From Psettodes erumei (lineage: Eukaryota > Chordata > Actinopteri > Pleuronectiformes > Psettodidae), in NCBI GenBank assembly GCA_016785225.1, contig JAFBJZ010000668.1, forward strand, positions 1 to 64,000: a DNA stretch of 64,000 nt. Direction: 5' to 3'. Positions 1-13,071 of this stretch are shown piece by piece. The notes below the pieces were generated by a model that saw only the letters and a list, made by a program, of their open reading frames with translations, was not told the DNA's origin and ran no database searches. Every line of letters starts with the position of its first letter. The first letter of the stretch is position 1. The position numbers and the translations under genes are program-made.

Positions 1-3000
1 CAGGGCTCCGAGGAGCATGCTATTATGGCGGTGACTCACACAATCTTGAGACATGGGAGTGTAAACACACATTTTCACGTTTGGCACCGCTCGCTGCCCA
101 CACCGGCCAGCCCGAGCCGCGAGCGCCAGCCACCCACGCGAGTAAAGAGTCTTCTCAGTTGTGCTGGTGTTGTGATACTTCCTCGTTCACAGTTGTATCA
201 TTTGAAGAGTTTCCACTTAACCGATTCATACGCGAAGAGAGAAATGCCCACGCGAGAGCGTGTGCATTTTTTTTTTACCTGTTTCTACGGCATAGATTTA
301 AAGCTACAGGGGGATTGAGGGGCTGTGCCGTCGTTTTCACACTGGTGTGCACCCACCTTTTATTCAAACGCGCCAGGCCAGTGAAGGCGCAGAGGTTTTG
401 GGTTTTGGTTGCAGGTGGACGTTGCGGGATCCGATCTCTGCGTGCATCGGAGGTGTTATTGTGTTCGTCATCTCCTCTTGTAAGGGGGAAAAAAACCCCA
501 CTGCTGCCGAGGCATGTCTCATTTGTGGCAGTGTAGCTCTCGGTGTTCAGCAAATTACTCGTAATTACCGTAAAGAATGTGCTTACAGGTATGCTCGCTG
601 TGCTGCAACAATTGACAAGCTAATCATTAAATCAGTCATGTTGTAAGTCATTATTATAGACATTTGGAGAGGGTTATTTTTGGCTTTTGGAGTGTCTAGT
701 GTAATCATTACAGTCTCTGTAAAGAAAGCGCATTTTATTGCGCTGTAATTTATTGTACTTGTTGCTTCACTGCACTGATATACCAATTTCTACGCATGGA
801 TGGTATTTCAACAGTAGTATCATTTTTACAGACACACTGTCCTGTGACTGAATAATCCCAACATAGAAGTAATAAGAAATAAAGACCCTCACTATGAAAA
901 TGTTAGACATTCCATTAATTTCTATTATATTGGGACGAAGACACCATTGTCATGGCAGACATTTAAGCTTATTTTACTGGTTGTTCAGTTTCTATTCACA
1001 TCTTAAATGTAGGACACAGTAAAGAAATGGATAGAAAGCAGAATTTTGAAATATAATATGAATATTTTCTGCGTCTGGTCACAAAGTGCATCCACAGTTT
1101 TGTGTCTCCATGTGAGATCCTCTACTTCACACCCTCATCCACCAGCACAGTGGAGAGGCACACCACATGCTTTGATTGAGTACATGTAATCTTTATTATC
1201 CCCGCCTTCAGGCGCTAATGCAGCTGCAGCTAAACTCCTCAGCGGGTTCAATGTGTTCTAATATTATCTACCTGGCCGGAGATTAGCTCTAATCAGGCAC
1301 CTGGTCAGGCTCCTTCGGGCCACCGCACACCTCCAGTCTGTTTCCAGGACTTTAATGTCCCACATTTGGTGGTTTTGGCAGAAAATTTCATCAGACTTTT
1401 CGCATGCACCAGAGGCATCGGATGCTTTTCTGCACATAGCGTGTGCGAGCAGGTGTGCCAGCGCCAACATGACGGTACACACCACGCCCCATGGCACCTG
1501 CCAGTGCTGAGATAAATATAGAAACACGTGCTAAGGGGGATGCACACCCAGTCAGACGCACGTCATGTAAACACAGACGCTCTCACGCTGCTGCGCCCAC
1601 AAATTGCACGATTGTGACATAGCTTCACTTGCAACAGCGACTCAGTCAGCGTGTGTGTGCATCCATTTAGCAGGAACCACTGTTCCCCAAACGAGGACAC
1701 GTCATGCTGGGTGGCCCGGAAAGAAATTCCCTGGCGCTGCTCCCACCTCGCCCGTTGGCCGGGACTCGTTCATTAAGACATAATCTCATCTGCCGACTCT
1801 TCTCTTCCCTCTCTCGCTCCCGTCTTCTTTTGCGAGTCTTCCCCGTGTCCCTTTGTACCTCCTGCACAACATGCAAACAACAAAAAAAAAATAGCTGATT
1901 AAAGTAGAGAGGAACTTGTGGAGTCAGTTTTCAGCTCTCCTCTCTGCAGAGAAGCAGACTCTTCGAACAGTTTGAATGTCGCAAGGTTCTCCCCCCCTTT
2001 TTAACCCCCCTCCCCATTTCCTTAGTTCCTCCCTAACTAGTTTCACATGAAATTTTGAAATTTAAACAAACAAAAAAAAGATACATTCCACCTTTTGTTC
2101 TGTTACACATTCACTTGACCCAGTTTTTGACGCCTGAGAAGATTCTCAGCGTCTCTAAATCTTGGATAATAATTAAACTTTCTTTATAGGTGCTCAGTTT
2201 ACCTCTCACAGCATGGGTTATGTTTTATTTTTTCTTTTCCAGTCTCACACACTGTGCTATATGTAACCCAGACAGTTCCCGTCACTGAGTACCTGTAACA
2301 TACACGTGTCGGTGAGCGTGGACTCATCTTCTGGAGGTTGTTTGATTCAGGTGAATATCTGGGCAAATTTAAATCAAACTTTGTTAATCAACTCCTGCCG
2401 AAGCTCTTATCTTACTACTCACACACAGACAGGATTTCCTTTCCTTATGTAACAACCAACGCAAGTCTTAGAAAAAGACATTGTAAAAAAGAAACCATTT
2501 ATATTGAAAGAAGTGCCTGTCGTAATACTGATAACCTAAGGATATGCTGCTAAAACAATGCAGTTTCTACAAGACTAGCATTTTCCTGAACAGGATTCCC
2601 GTCTTCAAATTAAGTAGCAAGATGGAATTTTTTTTTTTCCCCCATCAGTTTATTTTAACACAAGCCGACGCATCAGCTTACACTCGTGCACACGCAGATG
2701 CACACATACCATACATAGTATGTCTTTGATGATCATAAAACAAGAGCAGAATAATTAGTCAGTCAATGCCACAGCTCCGTGTCTGAGCACCCTGTGGTGA
2801 ATGAGAAGGGCAGTAGGCCCGAGTCGGGGCCCCCGTCGGCCCGTCCCATAGCCTGAGGACAGAAGACAAATCACTTCTGCCTCCATGACGCAGGCTTTTC
2901 ATCTCGCACAGATGAAAAAGACCCGGAGCTAAGGCCCAAACATGAGCAGCAGCAGGCTGGAGTGCAGCAATACAGATCGCTGCTCTGTTTCCCCAGCGTT

Positions 3001-6000
3001 TCTTTTCTTCTTTCTTTTTTTCCTCAAAGTTGGATCATGGCTGCAGCTAATCAGCTAAAAGATCAAGTAAGGCATTGCAGACGAGACTCATCTAAAAAGG
3101 GTCTCATGTGAGAAGAGTGCCGATAGACGAGACACAAAGGAAAGTAAGAGGTAGCGAAAGGGGGAAGCGAGCTCAGTGGCTGGCCTGACTTATTGATAGA
3201 CTGGCACTTGGAATCTGCAGACTTCCTTTAAGAACAGGATGCCAGATTCGCAAGGAAACACTTTTTTCGGCTATGAGATTTAATACAGGAAATAATAATT
3301 GGTTCTGGGGGTAAAAATAGGTAATGTGTGGGACACAGGGCTCTTTTAAAGTGCATCTGTCCACAAGATTTGATTTGTACAGTGGATTTTGCAGCGACTC
3401 CTGCTGAATACTAATGTTGCTTTCCCTGGTTGTCAGAAGAAGAAAAAAAAAAACATTGATGTTTTATTGAAAGGCCGGGGAGTGAAAAGCAAGATCAGTC
3501 GGGGTTGAAACCGGCCTGTTATTACTTGAACTTTTCGTCTGTGTTGAAAGGTCAGGGGTGTCACTTGCTCTGCTCTCTCAACGTTTCACTATTTTTGCCC
3601 ATTTATACAGTTTGTCTTGGCATCTATATGCAAAGGTAACCTTCTCAACGAAAACCCTGAGTTTTCCAACAGGCAGAAGTGGATTAGAATAGAATTATTT
3701 TATTAGTATCTTCCCTTTAAACCTTAATAAACTTGATGTAGTTTAACATTATGCATAAAAATGCAAAAACAGACTAAATATTATATTAGGTAATGTTAGC
3801 TGAATAAGTAATGGGTTGAAACATGACAGCTGTAAAAGTTCCTTGTTAACTTCACAGGGTTCGACATCTCCACCTGCCACCTGACATGTATATAGATGAG
3901 AAAGTATAAACAGCACAGCTTCCTCACTGATACCATTATCTTGATGGATGTAATTATTTTATGCATTTTTATGAGCTCTTATCAGACATCAGCAACTATT
4001 AATTCATCGAAACATGATTGTGAAAATCCAGTGCAGATGGAGCAGTCTATAGGCCCTGTGCCCCAAATCTCTAGTCCTGACCCATAAAACCTTAGTCCTG
4101 GGTCTGTAGACTGCCATCTTTTGTCTATAGGCCCCCCAGAATGTATAGACCACCATCCATAATATAAAGACTAATTTTCCTCTCTAGATTTAAGTGCTCA
4201 GACTGAAGTTTATGATCTAACGACTCATAATCTGTTGATTCATTCAAAATGTTTTTGTCTGTTCTTGTTCTATACATCCTTATTTGGAATCTGTAGACCC
4301 TCATCTTTGATTCCTAGACCCTCAAACTGGACAATCTCCAGCTCAGTCTATAAACTCGCACTCTGATTAAGGTGATTCTTGTCCATAATCTGTAGACTCT
4401 GACCTGGCCTGAATCTTTAAACCCTTGCCCGTCAGATCTAGACCATTGGTCTGTAATCTATAGACTCTTATCCTAAATCTGTAGGCCTTGTTCTGGCTCT
4501 ATAACCCACTGTCTTTAGCCTCTATGCCTATAGTCAGTCCTTTTTATCAGAACCTGTGTAGATGCTTCAGAAATTAAATGTGAAATGTTAATTATTCCAC
4601 TTTTCTTTTAGGATGAAATCGATTAACACTCAGTCAACATGATAGGGTATAAATCCATTTTTAACCCTTTTATAAAACTTTTTAATACACTTTGCCCAAC
4701 AAAAGATTTTTTTTATTCATTGGTAGGTGTTGTGTCATTAGTTATTCCATTAATGAGTGAGGAAGACAATTTAATTCCCAAATTATTAAATTGTGGATTG
4801 GAAATATAGATTAAGATTAAGACTCATAACCATAAAAGAAGTCATAAAGGGTATGGAATGAGCACGACAGTTTGAAACTGAGGTGGAGTTTCTGGCTTGC
4901 AGCCTTGTGATGGAGATTAGGGCAGATTTAGATCACGGCCTGCAGAGTAGACGGAGCCAGGTACTGTACGTTAAGAGCAGTCAGCTGACGGCCTCGGTGG
5001 AAGACACGGACAAACCTGCTGTTATACGTGTGTGCGTGCGCGTATCGGGGCTGTCATCTCCATGGCAACTCAGGAGGGGGAGAAAATAAAAGCCCTTTTT
5101 TGAGTTCGCAGCGCCTATGTGTGGCCAGAGCACATGAAGAGTGAGTTATTAGGAACCATTTATGGTCGTACTGTCATCTTAAAACTGTAACCCTCAGGCT
5201 TGTGATTGCCAAAAGAGAACTGCAGACTGCGCTACAAAATGAAATCACAGACACCAGAGGCGTGCTGATGGAAAAATAGGGTTTTCTTTTTTAGAGGTGG
5301 TTTAGAAAAGTTAACAGTGACTGAAAGATGCCGGCGTCGCATCCTTCTAGGAGGGCCACATGTCTCCTTTGAGAGCAACTGCCAGTCAGCGTGCTCGCTG
5401 ACAGCTAAAACCACCGAGATGTCTGCGGCTGCACAGTTGCCATTCATGCTGGATTACGCGGCACAGCAAAGTGCAGGAGCCCGTCTCACCCCACGGATCC
5501 GTGTTTGCAGACCACTGAAGCGATGCCAAACAGACACGTCTTAACAGGAAAAACGCCCTGAGCCGATCAATCACGGGCCCCGGAAAAGCTCCCGCAAGGC
5601 TGCCACCTGTCCCACTCAGAGGACACGCGAAAAGGCTGAGACCGGTCGAAAGGATCTGCAGCTGGCTCTCCAAGAATGCCAATTAAAAGCTCTCTTGAAT
5701 AAGTTATGAAGCAGTTGATTCACGTTGAGCTAAGCTGGCATCGCTGCAGCGTGAGCAAAGGGCTGCGACACGTGGTAATGTTCAGTAAAGGAGGGGTAAT
5801 TACACAGCAGTAAGGAGATAATAACCTGTTAATGTTTACCCTCCCCATAAAAAGCAGCAGCCTCCAAGGAGGGAGATGTCAGTACTTTGATCAAGTCTGG
5901 GCTTCCACAGGAGAAGACATTTAGATGCTGTGAAATCTTGGCCGGGGGCTGTGAAGTTGGGTTTCTTTTTTAGCTAAGGCGGTGAGCAAACAGTCTGCAG

Positions 6001-6672
6001 AGGGTCGTCTGCTTCCTTAGTAAACAAATGTGGCTTGTACACAATCCCACCAAACACATGGAAAATGTGAACTCCGACTCACTCGTTCTTATTTTTTTCA
6101 TTCATTGTTGTGTAATCAGTAAATGGCACTTTGGGATTCACCGCTGGGACAATACAGCAAATTTGGGGATTTCGAGACCAAGATCCGCTCACGAGCTTCC
6201 TGTGGAGTTTTCTGCAAACAGCTGCGAGTACAGGATAGAGCTCCGCGTTAACAGGTGGTCGCCAAGCAAACTCCATGTGCCGATGAAGACAGTGAGGTGT
6301 GGTCGAAATCCACAGAACAAGCTGACGTCAGTCGCAGTTATGTGTGGTCAGCCAGCTGGATTTTTAGAAATGAAATATTCCCTCCAGATCATGAACACAC
6401 AGCCAGAATTCACTGACTCTCGGCCAATGACTGGTGTTCTTATCCCTATTATGGTGCCATCAAAAGGAAAATAAAGTATGGAGCCTGTGGAAATCAGTGC
6501 CATGTATTTACAGCATGAATGGAACAAACAAAAACCCACTGTTACTATTTGTGTTGTTCAGTGTTTCTGTTTTTTCTAATTATTAGGAAAAACCCTTCAT
6601 CGGGACAGAAAAAAACAATGAAGATACTGTGATAGATGATCATTCGCACTTATTTTTCTTCGTCTCCTCCAG
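1..6672. other. Upstream intronic sequence of tprn (no exon seen)
   Basis: No coding exon could be supported here. The first internal tprn exon at 6673 begins in phase 0 after a good acceptor, so its upstream partner, in the taperin family a long first exon encoding most of the protein, must lie left of the window. The stretch is AT-rich with scattered homopolymers. It contains a degenerate tandem array at about 4045-4545, annotated separately. The moderately GC-rich open frames at 25-536 show no taperin-like sequence and are probably chance. Confidence 0.55.
4045..4545. repeat. Degenerate tandem array, 'tctgtagaccct' core
   Basis: About 500 bp in which variants of a short phrase, roughly 'aatctgtagaccctcatctt', recur every 25-40 bp, for example near 4048, 4103, 4127, 4147, 4288, 4311, 4346, 4388, 4460 and 4480. 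Copies have diverged and spacing is irregular, so this looks like an old minisatellite. No reading frame is preserved. It sits in the presumed tprn intron. Confidence 0.6.
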
Positions 6673-6874
6673 CTCAAAATATCGTTCAACGAGTCAAGTC
6701 TCCAGAGTACCTACGAGTATCCATCAGAGAGCAGCGTGTGGGACAGCGGGGAGGAGGACGAGGAGGAGAAACGAGACGGCCGGTTGGCGGACGAGCAGCC
6801 AAGCATGGTGGGACGCATCCACATCCCGCGGCCCAGTTTCACCAGCTCGCCCACGCACACGACCAACAGCAACG
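6673..6874 (+). CDS. tprn: tprn internal exon with PP1-docking KISF motif
   Basis: Acceptor ...ctcctccag before 6673 and donor gtgaga after 6874. It encodes 67 residues plus one base. KISF lies at residues 2-5 of the exon. An acidic run GEEDEEE and a Pro/Ser/Thr-rich tail (PRPSFTSSPTHTT) follow. Confidence 0.8.
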
Positions 6875-8407
6875 GTGAGACGACGTGAAAGGACGTTGAC
6901 ATTTCCTGAAGATATTCACAGTCCCCAGATGATGCCTAACGGATTAGGGAACCCATGCCCCAAATACATGGTGCACCAACAGCTCGAAATCTCTTCTTGT
7001 CCAACACGATGATCCACAAAAACGTTTCTTGAAAAGTTATGGCTCAGAGTCTGTTTAACGTCAGTGTTCGTGGTCCCCAGGGGATGAATCGTTACATCTT
7101 GGGGACTCCCTCATGCCTTCTTCTGAAGCTCAGAGTTTCTATTTGCGTTCCAAAAAAATCAAAACTTTGGCATTATGGTTATTTAATCTATTATGCTCAT
7201 TCCTGCTCCTCAGAGGATGAATCTTTTGGCCATTTCATGAGCTTTTTTTTATCAAACAAAAATAGACAAGTAATGTAATGAACATAGTTATGTTGCACTA
7301 ACATAAACCCAGAGGAAGTTGCTTTTTAGGAACACATGGCGTCAATAAAAAGAAATTATATGACAAGGGAGTAAAATTAGCAGCATTAGGGTTAAACATT
7401 AACAGGACAACATTATTTATGGAGCGATGAGATTAGATTGACTGGAAACAGAATGTATACAGAGGAAGTTTAACAGAGGTAATATAATTTTAAAAAGTGT
7501 ATTTTTTGAAGGAAGAATTTGACACCATGTCTTCAGCGGTGTCCAGTGTTATTCTCATTCCTCCAGTTCTTTGAGGGATGAAGCGGATCAGCTTTCCCAC
7601 AACATACCATTGATGAGCAAATAAAAAGCGTGTCCGGGCAATAAAAGCTGCTTTGAATTCACCTCGTTGTAAATTGTATTACAGCTCATACTGGGGCAAT
7701 ATCTTCTTGGAAGATGGGAATAAGCATTGAGGGAAGAGAACTGCTCACGCGACCGTACTTTATTTCTAATCAGTTCACGCCCAAACCACCAGCTTTGTGA
7801 AGCTCCTAACACATGGCTAAGCCTTAGGCTGAATCAGAGAGAGATGTTTGAAATGTCTTCATGTGACCAACATCTCCCCTCTTTCTTTGTGTAAGAATCT
7901 GACAGCCAATTTGTGCAGAACGATATATCATGATCACTAAATAGAATGAGCTGTCGTGAAAGTGGATCTTCTGGGGAATTTGTGAAGAGTTACAGAGAAG
8001 ATGGGCAGGGGAGAAAATTGGCTGTCCTCCCACATCCCAGAAACTGATAAACCGCTCGGATCAGGTCATTGCTTCATTATAATATCAGCATCACTGCCCT
8101 CGTTTGTATGGAGCAAGTGTAAACCCAGTCCACAAGTACGATGACTGAGACCCCCGCTGGACAAACCCTGAACTGCATATGAGGAAAATATGTGGCGGAC
8201 TGATGGTTTCGGTACATCAGTGTTTACACCATGCAACATCATGGGCATTGAGATGACATGCAGCTTTATGTCTCTTTACTATCTGCAGACCTTTCCAGCT
8301 ACATTCCTAAGCACTCGGTGGACTTCAGCGCCTGGCAGGAGCACAAACACGACGACGGCCTTTACCAGGAAGACGCCGCTTCCCAGCAGACACAGACGAC
8401 AGAGGAA

Positions 8408-8446
<39 letters not shown>

Positions 8447-9199
8447 TCCATTTAAAGCTGTGCACACTATAGTCTGGTGTCAGGCGTCGCGGTCCCACTT
8501 CAAATTTTCTGCTTGTCGCTCTGTGTTTGGATGATCGTGTGTACTTTGTTTTCCTCTCATATTATGGATGATTGTTTTTTCTTATGTGCAGTTTGTCTGA
8601 AAGTCTTTGAAATGCCCTCAAATTTCTGAAAACTACGGTGTGCAGATGCAAGACCTGAAAAATATATTTTTTTTCTTTCTGACCAACAGTCCAAAACCCA
8701 AGGATATTCACTTTATAATGATATTAAACAGAAAATTCAGCAAATCCTAACAATCCTCAATCAGCTAATCAAATGCTCGACCAGCAATGTTCTGCTGATG
8801 CAAAGTTAAGCCTTTAATGATATCACAGCAGGGTCTTTATGGTTTCTATCAGCTATAAAACAAGTATTATTTTTATTTTTATTTTTTTTATTATTTATTA
8901 TGCTCTTTTACCTGCAGAACTTCTTTTTTATGATCTGTATATATGTCTCCCAGGCAGTATTAATGGATCAAAACAGACTGATAAGACACCTGTGTAATTG
9001 TTATAAACTTCTTGTGTTTATAGAGGGTACAGTAAGTGTAGCACACAGCCTTTTCATACAGGTCAGCAGTATTTAACATTGACCTGAGAAGGTTTTTGGT
9101 TTTTGAAAATGAAAACTTGTCGCCGTGTCTCCTCAGCTCACACCGGCAGACAGCTCCTCCCTGTCTGACTACAGCAGCGAGCCCGCTCTTTACTTCTGA
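6673..9199 (+). CDS. tprn: Taperin-like protein, C-terminal part (three terminal exons)
   Basis: Coding exons 6673-6874, 8289-8413 and 9137-9199 join in frame (phases 0, 1, 0) across GT-AG introns to give 129 codons ending in TGA. The first exon opens with LKISF, the KISF form of the PP1-docking motif known in taperin and phostensin. It is followed by a Ser/Glu-rich segment, SSVWDSGEEDEEE. The third exon ends LTPADSSSLSDYSSEPALYF. Taperin is a PP1-binding actin-associated protein of hair-cell stereocilia rootlets, and TPRN mutations cause human deafness DFNB79. The convergent neighbour ssna1 supports the call, since human TPRN and SSNA1 are adjacent and convergent. The N-terminal part is outside the window. 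Which teleost copy (tprna or tprnb) this is cannot be told; phostensin is the alternative but is less consistent with the synteny. Confidence 0.8.
8289..8413 (+). CDS. tprn: tprn penultimate exon
   Basis: Acceptor ...atctgcag before 8289 and donor gtgaga after 8413. The split codon GAC is completed across the intron. It encodes DLSSYIPKHSVDFSAWQEH and continues to EEVM. A GA microsatellite starts inside the donor consensus immediately downstream. Confidence 0.8.
8416..8443 (+). repeat. (GA)n microsatellite abutting a tprn splice donor
   Basis: An uninterrupted GA run of about 28 bp begins at the third base of the intron after the 8289-8413 exon, so the donor GTGAGA is itself part of the repeat. 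Confidence 0.95.
9137..9199 (+). CDS. tprn: tprn last coding exon
   Basis: Acceptor ...gtctcctcag before 9137, phase 0. Twenty residues and TGA at 9197-9199. The C-terminal sequence SSEPALYF is the strongest family signature in the exon. Confidence 0.8.
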   Translation, partial: LTPADSSSLSDYSSEPALYF

Positions 9200-12100
9200 T
9201 CCGCCGGACCGGTCGGGCTGTGCGGCAGCTTCACAGCATCACACATGTGGGACCAGACTGCAGCCCGGAGCCCGGTGGGGGGCCGTCACACCCGGGGGCC
9301 TTGACCTGCCTCCTCCAAACTCCACACTCCTGCTATCTCTAAGCACATCGTCCTGAGCAGAAAGGAAACATAGTGTTGTTGTTTTTTTTTTCTTTTCTTT
9401 GTTTGTTTGTTTATGGCTGATTTCCTGCCACGGTACCACCACATGCCACGTTATCAACTGCATATCAGAGCAGAACAGCTTTTTCTTGCCAGGTAGCTGG
9501 TGTCTGATTCCCACCTCCTCTCTGACCGGACCCGACAAGTCCAAAAGCAGCTGGCCTGTCTTTCCCCCTCTGATCCCGAGCAGTTGATCTGTCAGCCCCC
9601 TTCCTTCCTCACCCTCACTGACAAGATACCCTGACAGAATCAAATCTATTGTCAAGTTCTGGAGAGACGGCCTCCTCCTCCTCTCCGGGCTCTGGAAGAA
9701 GTCCTCTGGCTTTGCGTCTCTCCTGCTTCTAAGCCTGCAATCTCAGCGTCTTTGGCGTTTTGCTTCAGGTTTTTTTTTGTTGTTGTTTTTTGGAGGTAAG
9801 ACGTGAACAAGCAAAGGAGTTTAAAGCGAGCGACCAGACTCCTTTAATAGAACAGGAAGCCGCCAGTGCCCACGTTTAGGTATCGCCACGGTTTCGGAGG
9901 TCAGTGTTAGCATGGCAACATGTCATTAGGACGTTCTCCAGAAATGTAGGACCTGGAGGACGAGTCGACAGCAGACAAACACAAAAACTAAAAAAAAAAA
10001 AGGTTAAAGGGTGCCACAATTGTAGTTTTTCATCTTTTTTTTTTGTTTTTGTACCTGCATGTTTTGATTTCAACCAACATCCTCGGTTGGTTCCTCTTTT
10101 ACTGTAAAGCTTCTGTATGCCTTTTTAGTTTTGTACGTTCCCCGGCAAACTATGCTGTATCGAAGCTGCTGGACGTTCGGTAGAGGAGTCTAACGGCAAG
10201 CAAACTTCAACACGCTTCCCCCTCCTTGTCACGGGGGGAGGACACATATGCACCCCCGGGGAAGATTATCTGTCAGTCAGTAGCAACTCAGATCCCCGAT
10301 CGAATGCTTGAAGAAGTGACCTTGGCCAACAATGTCTGTATGTCCGTATTTCTGGTGACATCATACTGTAGAATGTTTCTGTATATCCTCTATCAAGGTT
10401 ATCTGTAAGCTGTTAGACCTCTCGACACCTTTCTCTGGCTTCTCATATATTTATTCCTGCTTCAAGTTGAAGTTTGCATGTCTGAGACCTGTTCATGTAC
10501 AAAACAAAACTTAACAAAACAAAAAAAAAACTTTTGTAAAGAAAACTTTGCTGTTATGGAAGAGGAACCGGGCGGGCTCAAACAGCCCCACCGGACCTTT
10601 TGGTTTAATTTTTTTTTGTTTCCAGTCGGACCTCATGTACTTTCACATTCCACTGAGAAAGGAGCCGGTCCGTTGGAGTGACGAAGGCAACAAAGATTAT
10701 GATCATTCATAATACAGGCATGTTTGCGAGAGCGAATGCAAGAGCGTGTGTGTTTGAAAGAATATGTGACTTGTTTTCTTTTTAATTAAGATTTTTTATA
10801 TACAAAAAAATGCACCAATTTTCCAGAGGATTTTTTTTAACTCATAATGCCAAGTCATTAATGTGTTGCTGTAACGGCCTCACATTCCTTCTTTACACTC
10901 CCAGGATATCAACCCTACGGCCAGTATTGTTGTACAGTCTTCACCATATTTTCATAAATAGGAAGATTTATTTCTTACTTTCTCTTTTTTTTAAGTTCTC
11001 CAAGGAGACTGTGGTTGGATTTTTGCTGTTAGAAGATGAGATTCTTGTCTTTGTCTGAGGAATTTAGGGATTATGTTTTCTGTCTGGAGTCTTGGATGTT
11101 AAGTGTCTTTGCACTGTCATGCTTTTAGCTTTGTTTTGCACCTCATGAGAAGGAACGGAGCGGGCGACAGAGGGAATGTGCATTTCAAAGAACAGGAAGG
11201 CTGGTTGAAGAGTTTTTGGGTTTTTTTTCGAAACAGTAGCCACTATTTACATCTGTTATTGTATGACCGCTGACTGTATGTCAGAGGCAGCAGCTGCTTT
11301 ATTTTTTTTTGTTTTTGTTTTGGAATAGGACTCTTCACTTGTACACGATGAATGCACTGCCGATGAATGCCATGTTTTTTTTTTTTTTTTTTACCCTTTG
11401 CCACAGCCTTGCATTAAAAAGTCTTATGATTGTCGGCCTCGCCGCTGTGACCACGAGCAGATGCCCACGTCGAGTTTTCCGCACAGGTCCGAGATTCGCG
11501 TTTGTCCTCGGGTTACGTAGAAACAAAACGACCTGTACGGATCCTGCATGGTCACTGTCATTGGCCTATTCATCTGGAGTGCACGTGTTTTACATTCTGC
11601 TCAGTATTTCCAAACCTTGCTACAGTGGTTTAAAGTTTGAATGTATTTTTTAACCAGTCCAGGTCTCCATCCACTCAGTTTTAGCGGTATGAAAACTAAG
11701 ACTTGATATGTAGCTTTAAATGTGATTGCCTCGTGCAGGCCGTCAGAACGAGCATCAGGTCACATTTTGATTGTGTCACAATGTGGTAGCCAGGGTGAAA
11801 TCCTCATGTTTCTGTGCAAAACAAATATTACACAAGAGGCTAAACTAAAACTGGCAACGTCTGATCTTAAATCAAATTGTCTGATCAAAAAATAGTTAAA
11901 CAATATTGATAATCTGGGCAAGCATTCTGTTTCCAATACTTGAACATAATTTAATCTCAGTATCAAGGTTCAATACCCAGCCGCTTAATGCAGTGCAGAC
12001 TTCTCAAATTAATCACCACATAGCTACCACACGTAGCTGACAAAAGAGAATGCAGACTTGATGCTCAGTATGACGGGTCACAAAAAACAGTTTCAGTAAC

Positions 12101-12810
12101 CTGCTAATTCATTTTCATACCACGAATAAGTGAATGGAAACCGACGGATGTTTGAAGAAGTAGAAAAAACACAAACCTGTACAGCGTGCATTTGAAAATA
12201 TTCAGCAAAAATGTGAACTACATCTGACATGTAGACACGGAGCTCAAACCTCCCAATGCACCAGCATTGGTTGAAGTTTCATGTGGTCCACGGAAAGGCC
12301 GCTCGGACCTGCTGTGGAGCCGTGGTCACACGGACACGCCTGTGGATCCGTCTGTGGTAACTGCTGCCTTCAAACCAAGCAACTGGAAGACGACGTCTTC
12401 TTTTTGTGGGAATCTTTTTTTCTTCTTTCTGTGAACTGAAGGGCAAAAAGAGGCAGACTTGTGGGAAATGCCACCGATCGTCTTAATTGACACCAGCAAG
12501 AACTTCTCCGACAGCCACCGCCGGCACATAGAGACACATTCTGTCACTGCAGTGTTTTCCCGTCCGCCTCCTCCTGTTGCGAAGCGTAGCAGTTTGTGTC
12601 GGTCACGCTGTAGCGACTCTGTGGTAGAAGCTCCATCATGTTCCCGACTTTTACTTTTCCCTTCGTCTGTAAATCTACATCGCAGCAGATGTGCTTACTG
12701 TAAAGTTATCGTCAATGATTTTGGGCAAATCAACAAAAAAAAAAGAAAAAACCAAGTGATGTCATACTTGTACAAATGAAAGCTCAATAAATAGAAGACT
12801 TGAACAAACA
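9200..12810 (+). other. tprn: Presumed long 3' UTR of tprn
   Basis: About 3.6 kb follow the stop codon with no further exon and no AATAAA that I could find before 12786. The stretch is rich in T and A homopolymers, as long fish 3' UTRs often are. It ends shortly before the opposing ssna1 transcript. The extent is inferred only from the poly(A) signal position; RNA reads would be needed to fix it. Confidence 0.5.
12786..12791 (+). terminator. tprn: Poly(A) signal AATAAA, tprn
   Basis: Canonical hexamer in 'ctcaataaatag' at the end of the presumed tprn 3' UTR. A second plus-strand AATAAA at 12852-12857 would extend tprn into the ssna1 3' UTR if used. Confidence 0.6.
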
Positions 12811-12843
12811 ACTCAAAGAGTCTTGGAAGTTATAAGAAACACA

Positions 12844-12849
12844 TTTATT
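12844..12849 (-). terminator. ssna1: Poly(A) signal AATAAA, ssna1 (reverse strand)
   Basis: The plus strand reads TTTATT, which is AATAAA on the minus strand, 130 bp downstream of the ssna1 stop codon. It implies a short ssna1 3' UTR ending near 12820-12835. Confidence 0.7.
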
Positions 12850-12978
12850 GGAATAAAGAATTTACAACAGATTGGTCAAATATACATCAAAAATAGTCCA
12901 GAGTGGGAATATAGGCGGCATAGAAAGTGCAGAGTCGAGTGTGCTGCTGTGGTCAAAAGGAGCCACCTTTCGTTTCCA

Positions 12979-13071
12979 TTAATGCTCCTTCCTCCGGGGT
13001 GCCGTGGCTTTGCTGAGGTTTCCTGCCTCCTGCTTCAGGACGCTGAGAAGAGACTGGGAACTCTCTAGGAT
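12979..13071 (-). CDS. ssna1: ssna1 exon 3 (last)
   Basis: The minus-strand acceptor 'cccgcag' lies just above 13071. Thirty codons from ATC to CAT, then TAA at 12981-12979. Confidence 0.95.
   Translation of the reverse strand: MLESSQSLLSVLKQEAGNLSKATAPRRKEH

Noticed and set aside
25..536. Overlapping open frames at the left edge as a possible tprn first exon
   Set aside because: No taperin-like sequence, no suitable donor in phase 0, and composition explains the openness.
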